This document shows, in pieces, positions 29,093 through 36,753 of a stretch of 64,000 nucleotides of DNA. Made by a program: the position numbers and the translations under genes. This stretch comes from an uncultured Cellvibrionales bacterium (GTDB lineage Bacteria; Pseudomonadota; Gammaproteobacteria; Pseudomonadales; Dasaniaceae), in contig CAJVZD010000011.1 in NCBI GenBank assembly GCA_913019905.1, positions 1 to 64,000 on the forward strand, read 5' to 3'. The notes under the pieces are model-generated. The model ran no database searches. It worked only from the letters and a program-made list of their open reading frames with translations, and was not told the origin of the DNA. Numbering within the stretch: position 1 is the first letter of the stretch; every line of letters begins with the position of its first letter.

Positions 29093-29728
29093 TTAAATTA
29101 GACCATGATCTGTGAGCAGCGCCTCGAGCTTTTCAGCCGAAGTAAAATGATGGCCCAAAATGCCGAGATTATTGGCAGCCATAACGTTCTCCGGATGATC
29201 GTCCACGAAGATGCATTGTCCTGGAGCGATGTTCCATCGATCTATTGCGAGCTGATAAAACGCCGCATCTGGTTTGCGCATCTGCTCAATGCCGGACACG
29301 ACAATATCCTGAAATTTGTCCAAAAATCCGTAATCGTGCTGGACATCAGCCTGCGGGTGACTTTGCGGAGGCCATACCTGGGCAGGCCAATTGGTCAATG
29401 CGTACAGTGCTATATCGCGATCATGTAAACGGTGAAAAATGTCCACCGTATCCATCATGGGACCCAATACAAACTTAAACCAATCCTGACGAAAAATATC
29501 GACTTCATCACTTAATTCAGGGCGTTGCGCGAGGAAGGTTTTAAAGGCCGTATCCCACGACTCAAGGGTATTGTGTCCGTGATCCAAGATATCCCAAATG
29601 ATCCTACTATCGAAGAAATGATGGAAGGCAGCCTCACGACCAGAAAAGAAATGACGATAAACCGGGCGCGGATCAAAATCGATCAGCACATTGCCCAAAT
29701 CAAAAATCACGGTATCTCTATTTGACAC
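29093..29728 (-). CDS. HAD-superfamily hydrolase
   Basis: The protein has 211 residues from a GTG at 29728, with GGAG about 10 nt upstream. The HAD motifs are in order: VIFDLGNVLIDF (the first Asp is the nucleophile; the usual DxD second position is Gly-Asn, as in the YihX/epoxide hydrolase-like branch), ALTNWPAQ (motif II), and IFVDDHPENVMAANNLG (motif IV). A small helical cap lies between. It is probably a small-molecule phosphatase in the cytosol; the DLGNVL variant is common in YihX-type sugar-phosphate phosphatases. Confidence 0.88.
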   Translation of the reverse strand: MSNRDTVIFDLGNVLIDFDPRPVYRHFFSGREAAFHHFFDSRIIWDILDHGHNTLESWDTAFKTFLAQRPELSDEVDIFRQDWFKFVLGPMMDTVDIFHRLHDRDIALYALTNWPAQVWPPQSHPQADVQHDYGFLDKFQDIVVSGIEQMRKPDAAFYQLAIDRWNIAPGQCIFVDDHPENVMAANNLGILGHHFTSAEKLEALLTDHGLI

Positions 29729-30313
29729 TAAGCTGAATCTCCAAAATCACACACTTAAGCGTTAGCTTCAATTCAGTAAAAAAACCAACAACCTTATGTA
29801 GACGGCGGCCGCTTATTTAATAGCACCACGGCTACAAAGCGCCCTACCGATAAGAAAAAATATAGCATAGAGGATACTGGAAAAAATAAACAGAAATAAG
29901 CTGAGAATCTAATGGGTGCCGGTCCAAAAATGTCGGTTTAAGATTGGTGTTTCTATTACAGGCCAAGTCTTAACTCAGCAATCTAATGATGCGAACCGGA
30001 TATCAATACCCGCATTTGCAGGGCCTACAGCAGCTTGCCACGTCGATGCGTCGATGCGTCGAGCCGTAAAGATCGCGATGACATACTTGAAAAACAGCTG
30101 TTTCTGGATGAGCACTAATAGGTAGGAAATTGAAGTAAAACAAGAAAAAAGCATCAAGCGGGAACAGTCGTCGCACTAAAATACAGGCTAGCACTTAATC
30201 AACTACTGATAATAACTTGAGTTCGGGTCTTTTGCAGGAGAGATATTTCAGACAAAAAAAGGGGGAGAACATAAATGCTCTCCCCATTACCTAGCTAAAA
30301 GCCAAGTAAAAAC
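29729..30313. other. Intergenic region before the storage island
   Basis: This 585-nt stretch has no supported gene. It contains three copies of an 8-nt unit (CGTCGATG, CGTCGATG, CGTCGAGC) at 30041-30064, and the phasin terminator at its right end. Short open frames around 29975-30194 on the minus strand show no recognisable domain. Confidence 0.5.
30254..30285 (-). terminator. Rho-independent terminator of the PhaF-like phasin gene
   Basis: On the minus strand GGGGAGAGC...GTTCTCCCCC forms a stem (one imperfect pair) followed by TTTTTTT (the A-run at 30254-30260 on the plus strand). It lies about 30 nt past the stop at 30314. Confidence 0.85.
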
Positions 30314-31078
30314 TTAGTGAGTGACCTGGTCGGGATTTTCTACTGATTTTACTACTACTTCTTCTAAAACTGGTTTAGCAACGGCGGTTAGAACCGGTTT
30401 AACAGCCGCTTCAAGAACAGGAGGCTTAGCTGCCGTCTCTACAACAGGCTTAACTGTTTTTTTTTCTGTAGATTCTGCTGCTTTTACCGAAGGCTTCGCT
30501 GCTGCTTTTTTGGCCGCAGGCTTAGCTGCCGCTTTTTTCACCGCAGGCTTAGCCGCTGTCTTTTTAGCTGCCGCCTTTTTCACTGCAGGTTTAGCTGCCG
30601 CTTTTTTAGCTGCAGGTTTAGCTGCTGCTTTTTTAGCTGCAGGCTTAGCTGCTGCTTTTTTTGCCGCTGCTGGCTTAGCCGCTACGACGTCTTTTGCAAC
30701 TGGTTCCGCAGTGGCTTTCTTCGCTGCCTTAACAACAGGAGCCGCCTTAACGTCCTTTACTGTATCAGCTGAAGATTCGTCTTGCTGATAAGTAGCTCGT
30801 ACAGCTGCACTGCTTTCTTTAAACGCATCTTTGACAATTTCAGTGTTAGCTTGAAAAGAGGTTTTTACGCCTTCCCAAACGTCCTGATTATATTCACGCT
30901 GTAAGTCCAAAAAATTCTTAATGCCGCCCACTTGAGGCAATTTTCCAAAATAATCTTTATTCAACTCGACATACTGCTCGAAGTTGTCACGTTGCAGCTC
31001 AACAAGGCTGCGAAGACTGTTGGCGTTAATCTGGTATAAATTCTTACCTAATGCTGTTTGCTTCTGTAATAAGCTCAT
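30314..31078 (-). CDS. Phasin with histone H1-like Lys/Ala/Pro-rich tail (PhaF-like)
   Basis: The protein has 254 residues. The first ~105 residues are an amphipathic helical phasin domain (SLRSLVELQRDNFEQYVELN...LQREYNQDVWEGVKTSF), clearly paralogous to the 110-residue phasin at 36294. From about residue 110 a tail built of AAKPAAKK-type repeats follows, like the AAKP tail of Pseudomonas PhaF, which binds DNA and helps PHA granules segregate with the nucleoid. By analogy it would coat granules and tether them to DNA. The ATG has GAGGAGG upstream; transcription starts at a TATAAT promoter inside a 35-bp palindromic element. Confidence 0.9.
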   Translation of the reverse strand: MSLLQKQTALGKNLYQINANSLRSLVELQRDNFEQYVELNKDYFGKLPQVGGIKNFLDLQREYNQDVWEGVKTSFQANTEIVKDAFKESSAAVRATYQQDESSADTVKDVKAAPVVKAAKKATAEPVAKDVVAAKPAAAKKAAAKPAAKKAAAKPAAKKAAAKPAVKKAAAKKTAAKPAVKKAAAKPAAKKAAAKPSVKAAESTEKKTVKPVVETAAKPPVLEAAVKPVLTAVAKPVLEEVVVKSVENPDQVTH

Positions 31079-31096
31079 GATTGCCTCCTCTGGCTA

Positions 31097-31138
31097 TGTT
31101 GCACTGCGTCATTATATCGTGCACTGCAACAAAATCAA
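31097..31138 (-). promoter_or_regulatory. Phasin promoter with overlapping 35-bp palindromic operator (copy A)
   Basis: On the minus strand TTGATT (31133-31138) and TATAAT (31111-31116) are 16 nt apart. The 35-bp element 31097-31131 has arms TGTTGCAGTGC and GCAGTGCAACA around the -10 box. It matches the element upstream of the second phasin at 33 of 35 positions. TGC-rich palindromes are the known target type of PhaR; its binding here is inferred. Confidence 0.8.
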
Positions 31139-31405
31139 GCAGTGAAGTAATTTATTTTTGCTTAAACCGAAAAAAGTTATCCGCATGACAGTAAATTTGA
31201 TACTAAAATCTTTCGTTCATCGTCCTTTAATACCTTCCTAGCGAAAATGTTCCTTTTATTTCTTGACGAATCTTATCGTTTAGCTGATCTTTATAAATAG
31301 AAAGTACTTTTGGTCACAGGGTATAATAAAATTAAAACGACACCCGCAAGACCCGTATTCCAAAACCTCACCTTTTATTTTTACCGGCATTAATCGGAGA
31401 TCACA

Positions 31406-31798
31406 ATGAGCGATGATAAAGCAACGACCCCAACGGAGCTTTTCCAGGAATGGGTTACTCAATGGGAGCGATCCGTAGACAGTTTTTCCAACAAACTCAT
31501 GGGTACAGATGAGTTTACCCGAGCCATTAACTCAGTTCAGAATACTCAACTGCAAATGCAAAAGGTATTCGGCGATATGATGGCTAAGCACCTGGCAAAC
31601 ATAAACATGCCGAGCCGCGAAGATATACTCCGCCTTGAAGAAGACTTCCAGGAGATGAACGCCAGACTTGCACGAATGGAAGTACAACTCGAAAAAATTT
31701 CTGGTGCGACAAATGCCGTAAAATCACCAAAACCAAAAGGTCCGCCACGAACTAAGAAGCCACCGTCGGCAACAAAGGATACAGAAGCTAAACATTAA
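31406..31798 (+). CDS. phaE: PhaE-like PHA synthase subunit, unusually short
   Basis: The protein has 130 residues. The N-terminus has a W-x-x-x-W stretch (LFQEWVTQWERSVDSF). The middle has the PhaE-family pattern NMPSREDILRLEEDFQEMNAR leading into a coiled coil (ARMEVQLEKI). The tail is Lys/Pro-rich. Class III synthases need a PhaE partner that activates PhaC, but known PhaE proteins are about 350 residues, so this one keeps little more than the C-terminal linker-and-coil part. It is followed 34 nt later by phaC. The ATG has GGAG at good spacing. The alternative is a class IV PhaR-like subunit or a small granule protein. Confidence 0.7.
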   Translation: MSDDKATTPTELFQEWVTQWERSVDSFSNKLMGTDEFTRAINSVQNTQLQMQKVFGDMMAKHLANINMPSREDILRLEEDFQEMNARLARMEVQLEKISGATNAVKSPKPKGPPRTKKPPSATKDTEAKH

Positions 31799-31832
31799 TT
31801 TAGGACGTCCTTAATTTTAGAGACAAAACGAT

Positions 31833-32909
31833 ATGACAGGAAACGCAGGGAATTCATCGATCAAAGATCGCGTCAATCAACTCGTAGATAGGACAGTGCA
31901 GAGAAGTCGCAAGGGCTTTGATTATGTACGGGCCAGTAAAGCGTCGGTCGGCTTAACTCCGAAGGATCTTATTTACGATAAAGGCACCTTACAGCTTTAC
32001 CACTACCGCCCTATCGCAGATGAAATCTATCGAGTCCCGATCATTATAGTGATGGCGACGACGAATAAAGGCTACCTCTTTGATCTATTACCCGGACAAA
32101 GTATGGTGGAGTTTTTACTGAAAAACGGCTATGACGTTTACATGATTGACTGGAATCCCCCCACCTCAAAAGAAAAACATCTTGGGCTGGCGGATTACAC
32201 TCAGGATTTCATACCTAGCTGTATAGAAAAAGTACAGGCAGAGACCGGAGAAACCGACGTATCGATTCTCGGCTACTGTATGGGAGGCGTGCTGTCGGTT
32301 ATGTATGCAGCTACTCATACCGATGGTCCGTTAAAAAACCTGGTATGCCTAACCACGCCGATCAACTGGCACGAAATGGGTTTAATGACTCACTGGAACG
32401 ATGAACGTTACTTTGACGTGGATCGCCTGGTCGACACACTGGGTGTCATTCCAGGCGACTTTATAGGCTCCAGTTTTGAAATGCTGAGACCCGCACAAAA
32501 AATTGCCTCTCGAGTTAGAGTGTGGGAAAACATGTGGAACGATGAGTATGTAAAATCCTATCGCGCTTTCGACCGCTGGGGAAGCGAATACGTGCCACTG
32601 GCGGGAGAGTACTTTAGAGAAACTACCAAAGATCTAATGTGGCATAACAAATTGTTTCGAGGGGAGCTAGAAATAGCGGGAAAAAAAGCCGACCTAGCCA
32701 ATATTACCATTCCGATTATGCACACAATTGCGCTGCACGATCACATCGTGCCTCCTTCCGCCAGTAAACCACTGCTGGATCTTGTCTCTTCTGAAGACAA
32801 AGAGGAGTTAGTATTAAAGGGCGGCCACGTGAGTCTTATCGCCGGCCCCAATGCAGTCAAAAGAATGTGGCCCAGTGTTAACGCCTGGTTAGGAGAGCGT
32901 TCATCTTGA
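31833..32909 (+). CDS. phaC: Class III-type polyhydroxyalkanoate synthase subunit PhaC
   Basis: The protein has 358 residues, the class III length (class I/II are about 560-600). The lipase-like box GYCMGG carries Cys149. The acid is Asp303 (ALHDHIV) and the base His332 (KGGHVSL); the Allochromatium vinosum class III enzyme uses Cys149, Asp302 and His331, so the spacing agrees almost exactly. It polymerises (R)-3-hydroxyacyl-CoA, usually 3-hydroxybutyryl-CoA, on the granule surface. The order is phaE-phaC-GNAT, with a 4-nt overlap into the GNAT gene. No phaA or phaB is in the window, so monomers must be supplied from elsewhere. Confidence 0.95.
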   Translation: MTGNAGNSSIKDRVNQLVDRTVQRSRKGFDYVRASKASVGLTPKDLIYDKGTLQLYHYRPIADEIYRVPIIIVMATTNKGYLFDLLPGQSMVEFLLKNGYDVYMIDWNPPTSKEKHLGLADYTQDFIPSCIEKVQAETGETDVSILGYCMGGVLSVMYAATHTDGPLKNLVCLTTPINWHEMGLMTHWNDERYFDVDRLVDTLGVIPGDFIGSSFEMLRPAQKIASRVRVWENMWNDEYVKSYRAFDRWGSEYVPLAGEYFRETTKDLMWHNKLFRGELEIAGKKADLANITIPIMHTIALHDHIVPPSASKPLLDLVSSEDKEELVLKGGHVSLIAGPNAVKRMWPSVNAWLGERSS

Positions 32910-33496
32910 AAAATGATAATAATAGATACCCTCTAACGGGGAGCTGTAAGGACGGAGAAATAAAACTGGAGCTATTTTCGGCCGAACGGCGCGACGATAT
33001 GCTCGCGTTTGCGAAATTACTTCCAGAACATGATCTTCTCTTTTTGAAACGCAATATAACTGAACCAAAGGTCGTGGACGCCTGGATAAACTCCATTGAA
33101 GCTGGCGATACAGTCAGTATTATCGCCTGCCGCGACAAAAAAATTCTGGGTTGCACAGCCCTGCTCACCGACAAGTTTTCCTGGTCATCGCACGTCGGCG
33201 AAGTTAGGGTCCTGGTGGCATCTGAAATGAAGGAGCAAGGCTTGGGCCGACTACTCATTCAAGAGTGCTTTATCGTAGGCTTGCAGCTTGGCCTAGCCAA
33301 GCTTACCGCGCAGATGACGGCTGATCAGGAAGCCGCCATTACGGTGTTCGAAGATATGGGATTTAAAACGGAAGCGATGTTAAGAGATCATGTAATGGAC
33401 CAAAACGGCGAGAAACATGACATCATCACACTGAGCCATGATGTTGAGCAATTTCATGCTCAATTAGATATGTACGGGTTAAACCAGGCTTTTTGA
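32906..33496 (+). CDS. GNAT family N-acetyltransferase
   Basis: The protein has 196 residues from a TTG at 32906 that overlaps the phaC stop (TTGA). AGGAG lies 10 nt upstream, and no good ATG lies further down before the fold begins. The GNAT core is seen as VGEVRVLVASEMKEQGLGRLLIQE, the acetyl-CoA loop with Q/R-x-x-G-x-G/A, followed by AAITVFEDMGFKTEAMLRDHV. It acetylates a small molecule or a protein; the target is unknown. Co-translation with phaC suggests a role in acyl-CoA or granule physiology, but that is inference. A weak hairpin (33486-33494 with 33529-33537) surrounds the stop codon. Confidence 0.88.
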   Translation: MKNDNNRYPLTGSCKDGEIKLELFSAERRDDMLAFAKLLPEHDLLFLKRNITEPKVVDAWINSIEAGDTVSIIACRDKKILGCTALLTDKFSWSSHVGEVRVLVASEMKEQGLGRLLIQECFIVGLQLGLAKLTAQMTADQEAAITVFEDMGFKTEAMLRDHVMDQNGEKHDIITLSHDVEQFHAQLDMYGLNQAF

Positions 33497-33900
33497 AAAA
33501 CTGCAGGCGTCTTAGTTAGTCTGCACGGAAAAAGCCTTCTATGACTTTTCCCGTGCGTCGCTGCTAAAAAGCACTCGCACAAAAACGTGGCTTTGCTGGT
33601 ATTTTTTGCGCTAGCAGTGCCCATAACGGCCAATGATGACACATCCCTCTGTTACGTCATGAACCAGAAAACGATACGTAGAGCAAAAGTTTCAGCGTGC
33701 CCCGAAGAGGTGGATCACCGGGATATGGGCTATAAAAATACAACATATATGCAGCTAAACGTTTGAAATTGAATCGACCTGCATTTTTCGGGATCAGCTA
33801 ATTACCGCTGTCGATCGCTTAGGCCGAGCGACAGAGGCGCACGCCGTATTTTACGGTATCCCTTTCACTCCCTCTAGCCAGTCTTTTTAATTGGCCATTT
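33497..33900. other. Intergenic region between GNAT gene and phaR
   Basis: A 404-nt space between convergent genes. Apart from a weak inverted repeat at the left end I see no gene, promoter or repeat in it. Confidence 0.5.
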
Positions 33901-34368
33901 TTATTGGTCTTCTTTACTAGTCTTTTTATTGGTACTTTTCTTAGCTGCACCTGTGGTGGTCAGATTTGTCCAGAAATCCATATTCTGCTGTATTGCTTTG
34001 CGGACAAACGCCACTGGCTCGACTTCAGCTAATGATTTCATGCGCTTACGATGAATTTCTTGCTGCTGTATAAACGTCATTATACTTTGCTCAATATAAC
34101 GGCTCACTAAGCTCTGCATCGAATCCCCGTAAAAACGAATCAATTGCTCCATGACTCTATTAGTGAGAATCGGTTCGTGCCCCTCTCCTTCCTGCTCCGA
34201 AATAATTTGCAGCAATACACTTCGTGTCAAATTTTTATCCGTTTTAGAGTCAATAACGGTTATAGATTGACCGTCAACAATTTCTTTACGAATTTGCTCC
34301 ACGGTAACGTAGCTGCTTTGCTCAATGTCATAAAGCCTGCGATTGGGGTATTTTTTATAGTGTTTCAT
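33901..34368 (-). CDS. phaR: PHA synthesis repressor PhaR
   Basis: The protein has 155 residues from ATG 34368, chosen because MKHYKKYPNRRLYD is the family N-terminus. In-frame starts at 34383 (ATG) and 34395 (GTG) would add up to nine residues. The N-terminal PHB/PHA accumulation regulator DNA-binding domain covers KKYPNRRLYDIEQSSYVTVEQI to LLQIISEQE. It is followed by PHB_acc repeats (MEQLIRFYGDSMQSLVSRYIEQS) and a Lys-rich tail. PhaR binds free granules and DNA alternately, repressing phasin genes until polymer is present. It is divergent from the first WS/DGAT; TGC-rich boxes lie between them. Confidence 0.93.
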   Translation of the reverse strand: MKHYKKYPNRRLYDIEQSSYVTVEQIRKEIVDGQSITVIDSKTDKNLTRSVLLQIISEQEGEGHEPILTNRVMEQLIRFYGDSMQSLVSRYIEQSIMTFIQQQEIHRKRMKSLAEVEPVAFVRKAIQQNMDFWTNLTTTGAAKKSTNKKTSKEDQ

Positions 34369-34433
34369 CTTTAGTCCGCTCATGGGTCTGTGCACCAGAC
34401 TCTTTGAACGGAATTGTAACAGATTTCACTTTT

Positions 34434-34446
34434 TTGCGCTGCACAA
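34434..34446. promoter_or_regulatory. TGC-rich box, candidate PhaR site
   Basis: TTGCGCTGCACAA lies between phaR and the -35 box of the WS/DGAT promoter. It resembles the half sites of the phasin operators (TTGCAGTGCAC). Confidence 0.55.
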
Positions 34447-34455
34447 AAGTAATTA

Positions 34456-34483
34456 TTGACAAAAGAAATAATGTAAATATAAT
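34456..34483 (+). promoter_or_regulatory. Sigma-70 promoter of the first WS/DGAT gene
   Basis: TTGACA (34456-34461), a 16-nt spacer and TATAAT (34478-34483) are both consensus boxes. The transcript would have a leader of about 215 nt before the ATG at 34709. Candidate regulator boxes lie on each side. Confidence 0.75.
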
Positions 34484-34506
34484 ACGCGCCCGAATATCGA
34501 CGTAAT

Positions 34507-34522
34507 TGTTGCAGCGCACAAA
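34507..34522. promoter_or_regulatory. TGC-rich box downstream of the promoter, candidate PhaR site
   Basis: TTGTTGCAGCGCACAA lies about 18 nt past the likely transcription start, a position suited to a roadblock operator. A further related box, CGCGCTGCACTTA, is at 34658-34670. Confidence 0.55.
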
Positions 34523-34638
34523 TCACTATCTGTCGAACAATTAGGCATTCGTCGATCTGGAGCCACAGTTTGAAGACACATAGGCCGTGTCCAGTTCAAT
34601 AGTAAAAGCAACAAAACCAAGATTATTACCGCAAGATT

Positions 34639-34660
34639 CGCGATAACAAACGTTATCGCG
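34639..34660 (+). repeat. Perfect 9-bp hairpin in the WS/DGAT leader
   Basis: CGCGATAAC and GTTATCGCG pair around AAAC, about 50 nt upstream of the start codon. It directly precedes a TGC-rich box. It could be an RNA hairpin or a dyad for a regulator. Confidence 0.6.
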
Positions 34661-34708
34661 CTGCACTTAATTTATTCATCACTTTACAAACAACGGAGCG
34701 AAAAACGA

Positions 34709-36211
34709 ATGCAAAAGCTGGGTGCTTTAGATGGAAATTTCTTCTATACCGAAACGGACAAAACCCCAAATCATGTTTCTTCAGTACAACTCTTTGAATT
34801 GCCAAAGAAAACGAATGAAGAACAGTTTCTTAGTGGCCTGAAAGATTTTTATCAATCACGCATCCACCTTGTACCTTACTTAACCCGCATTCCCCGTTTT
34901 GTGCCCGGCAACATTGACCACCCCGTTTGGGTCAAAGACAAGCATTTCGATATCGAAAACCACATCATTCGAATTAATATGCCCGCACCTGGATCCTTTG
35001 AACAGCTCGAGCTAAAAGTCGCTGAAATTCACGCTGAACTCATGGACCGCAACAAGCCACTTTGGCAATTGTTTGTAATCACAGGATTAGAAGACAATAA
35101 AATCGCCTTCTACAACCAAGCTCACCACGCTTGCATTGATGGTATGGCAGGCCAGGCAGCAACCATGATTATGATGGATACCACGCCGGATCACCCTACG
35201 ATTGAAAAACCAGAAGCAAGCAATAAAAAAGAAGAGGGGATGGCAGAGCTGTTTCGCCTGAGCTTCGAGAACCTATTAAAGTTTCAAATTGATCTTCCCA
35301 GCCACACATTAGGCAGTATCGACGCGTCGGCACGCTTAACAAAACTTGCCTTGACGCCCGGCAAGCAAGTGAGTAAAACCTTTCGCTCGGCACCGAAGAC
35401 ACGCTTTAATCGTATGGTTGGCAAGAAAAGAACCTACGCAGCTGGAGACATGTCAGTAACAGAACTAAAAGCAATGGGCAAAGCCGCAAATTGTAAACTG
35501 AATGACATTTTTATGGCCGTCTGCGCCGGAGGCCTGCGTAGCTACATGGAAAGATCGGACGATCTTCCCCGCAGAACGCTTAAAGCTGCATGTCCGGTAT
35601 CTCTGCGTAAGCCGGGAGATACCAGCATGGAAAATCAAGTCACCATGATGACTGTTGGTCTCGCAACAGATATACGTGACCCACTATTGCGACTACGCTC
35701 AATCATCGATTCTTCGCTGCTCGGCAAGGAGATAGTCGCAGCGGTTTCAGAGGGCTACAACCCTAACGTTTCAATGTTCGGCTTGCCAGCACTTATCACC
35801 TCCGCATCAAAAGTTGCCGAGTTCTTTAACATGGCGAATGTTGCACCCACACCGTTTAACCTTGTTATTTCAAATGTACCTGGTCCGCGCGAAACACTCT
35901 ATTCGAACGGCGCAAGGATGCTCACCCATTATCCTGTCTCTATACCGGTACACAGCCAGGGCCTTAACATCACAGCCAGTAGTTATATTGATAGCTTGTA
36001 CTTCAGCGTCACAGCCTGTGCGCTTGCTGTACCTGATGCGGTGAGACTACGAGACGACATCATGACAGCATTCATTGAGCTGAAGAGCCTGCTCATTCCA
36101 AACCCAAATAAAGTGACGGACTTACAATCCAGGCAATCCGACATCGCTGTAGAGCCCGCTCCAGTTATAGAGGACTTGGATATCGAAGATGACTTGAAAA
36201 AGGCATCATAA
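34709..36211 (+). CDS. Wax ester synthase/diacylglycerol acyltransferase (WS/DGAT), copy 1
   Basis: The protein has 500 residues. It esterifies acyl-CoA to fatty alcohols or diacylglycerol at the inner membrane, making storage wax or triacylglycerol. The active-site HHACIDG lies at 139-145. Other family blocks are NKPLWQLF (115-122), the ND motif LNDIFMAVCAGGLR and the NVPGPRETLYSNGARMLTHYPVSI stretch. It belongs to the longer of the two subfamilies in the window, with copies 2 and 3. The ATG has CGGAG upstream. The acidic C-terminal ~35 residues are extra. It lies directly before the second phasin gene. Confidence 0.95.
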   Translation: MQKLGALDGNFFYTETDKTPNHVSSVQLFELPKKTNEEQFLSGLKDFYQSRIHLVPYLTRIPRFVPGNIDHPVWVKDKHFDIENHIIRINMPAPGSFEQLELKVAEIHAELMDRNKPLWQLFVITGLEDNKIAFYNQAHHACIDGMAGQAATMIMMDTTPDHPTIEKPEASNKKEEGMAELFRLSFENLLKFQIDLPSHTLGSIDASARLTKLALTPGKQVSKTFRSAPKTRFNRMVGKKRTYAAGDMSVTELKAMGKAANCKLNDIFMAVCAGGLRSYMERSDDLPRRTLKAACPVSLRKPGDTSMENQVTMMTVGLATDIRDPLLRLRSIIDSSLLGKEIVAAVSEGYNPNVSMFGLPALITSASKVAEFFNMANVAPTPFNLVISNVPGPRETLYSNGARMLTHYPVSIPVHSQGLNITASSYIDSLYFSVTACALAVPDAVRLRDDIMTAFIELKSLLIPNPNKVTDLQSRQSDIAVEPAPVIEDLDIEDDLKKAS

Positions 36212-36230
36212 TTTTATTTTCCCAATTATC

Positions 36231-36272
36231 TTGCATTTGTTGCAGTGCACTATATAATGACGCACTGCAACA
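36231..36272 (+). promoter_or_regulatory. Phasin promoter with overlapping 35-bp palindromic operator (copy B)
   Basis: TTGCAT (36231-36236), 16 nt, TATAAT (36253-36258). The element 36238-36272 has arms TGTTGCAGTGC and GCACTGCAACA, perfectly complementary 11-mers. It matches copy A upstream of the PhaF-like gene in sequence, in promoter spacing and in position of the -10 box. Probable PhaR operator. Confidence 0.82.
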
Positions 36273-36293
36273 TACACTTATAGGAGAGTTACA

Positions 36294-36626
36294 ATGAGCA
36301 TCATTGAAAAGCAAACAGAATTAGGTCGCACTTTATTTCAAATCAACACCAGCACTCTGCGCGAATACACTTCAATGCAGCGTGACAACATTGGCAAATA
36401 CGTTGAGCTAAACAAATCTTACGGCCAGAAATTGCCAGAAGTTAAATCAATCAGTGATTTTGTTTCTTTACAGCGCGACTACAATGCGTCAATCTGGAAC
36501 GGCCTAAAAGAGTCTGTATCCGAGCAAGCAACTCTTGTTAAAGGTGCGTTAGAAGAAACGGGCACTGCACTTAAGACAGCTTTCTCTAAAGCAGACGAAG
36601 CTGAAGTTGAAGCTGAAGCCGCTTAA
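36294..36626 (+). CDS. Phasin family protein, short
   Basis: The protein has 110 residues, almost wholly amphipathic helix with no signal peptide. It shares the pattern LREYTSMQRDNIGKYVELNKSY...SLQRDYNASIWNGLKESV with the first domain of the PhaF-like phasin but lacks the basic tail, ending instead in an acidic EAEVEAEAA. It is expected to coat PHA granules (or possibly neutral-lipid bodies) and limit their fusion. The ATG has TAGGAGAG at good spacing. It has its own strong, probably PhaR-controlled promoter and is followed by a very long hairpin. Confidence 0.9.
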   Translation: MSIIEKQTELGRTLFQINTSTLREYTSMQRDNIGKYVELNKSYGQKLPEVKSISDFVSLQRDYNASIWNGLKESVSEQATLVKGALEETGTALKTAFSKADEAEVEAEAA

Positions 36627-36669
36627 GTCAATCGCAGTTGAATAAACAACTGTCATTGCCTAAATAAGT

Positions 36670-36731
36670 CTTTTGCTGGAATTCATAGTCAGGTTTTTAT
36701 CAAAAAATCTGACTATGAATTCCAGCAAAAG
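36670..36731 (+). terminator. Perfect 23-bp inverted repeat after the phasin gene
   Basis: Arms at 36670-36692 and 36709-36731 are exactly complementary. The 16-nt loop can add six more pairs (one G-T and five T-A), so the stem may reach 29 bp. It lies 43 nt past the phasin stop and 22 nt before the hydrolase start. No T-run follows; as RNA it would protect the phasin mRNA 3' end or block read-through. Confidence 0.75.
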
Positions 36732-36753
36732 CAAGCGTCTATTTTAACTAAGG

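Noticed and set aside
30321..30788. 155-codon Ala/Thr-rich plus-strand frame
   Set aside because: It is the antisense shadow of the AAKP repeats of the PhaF-like gene.
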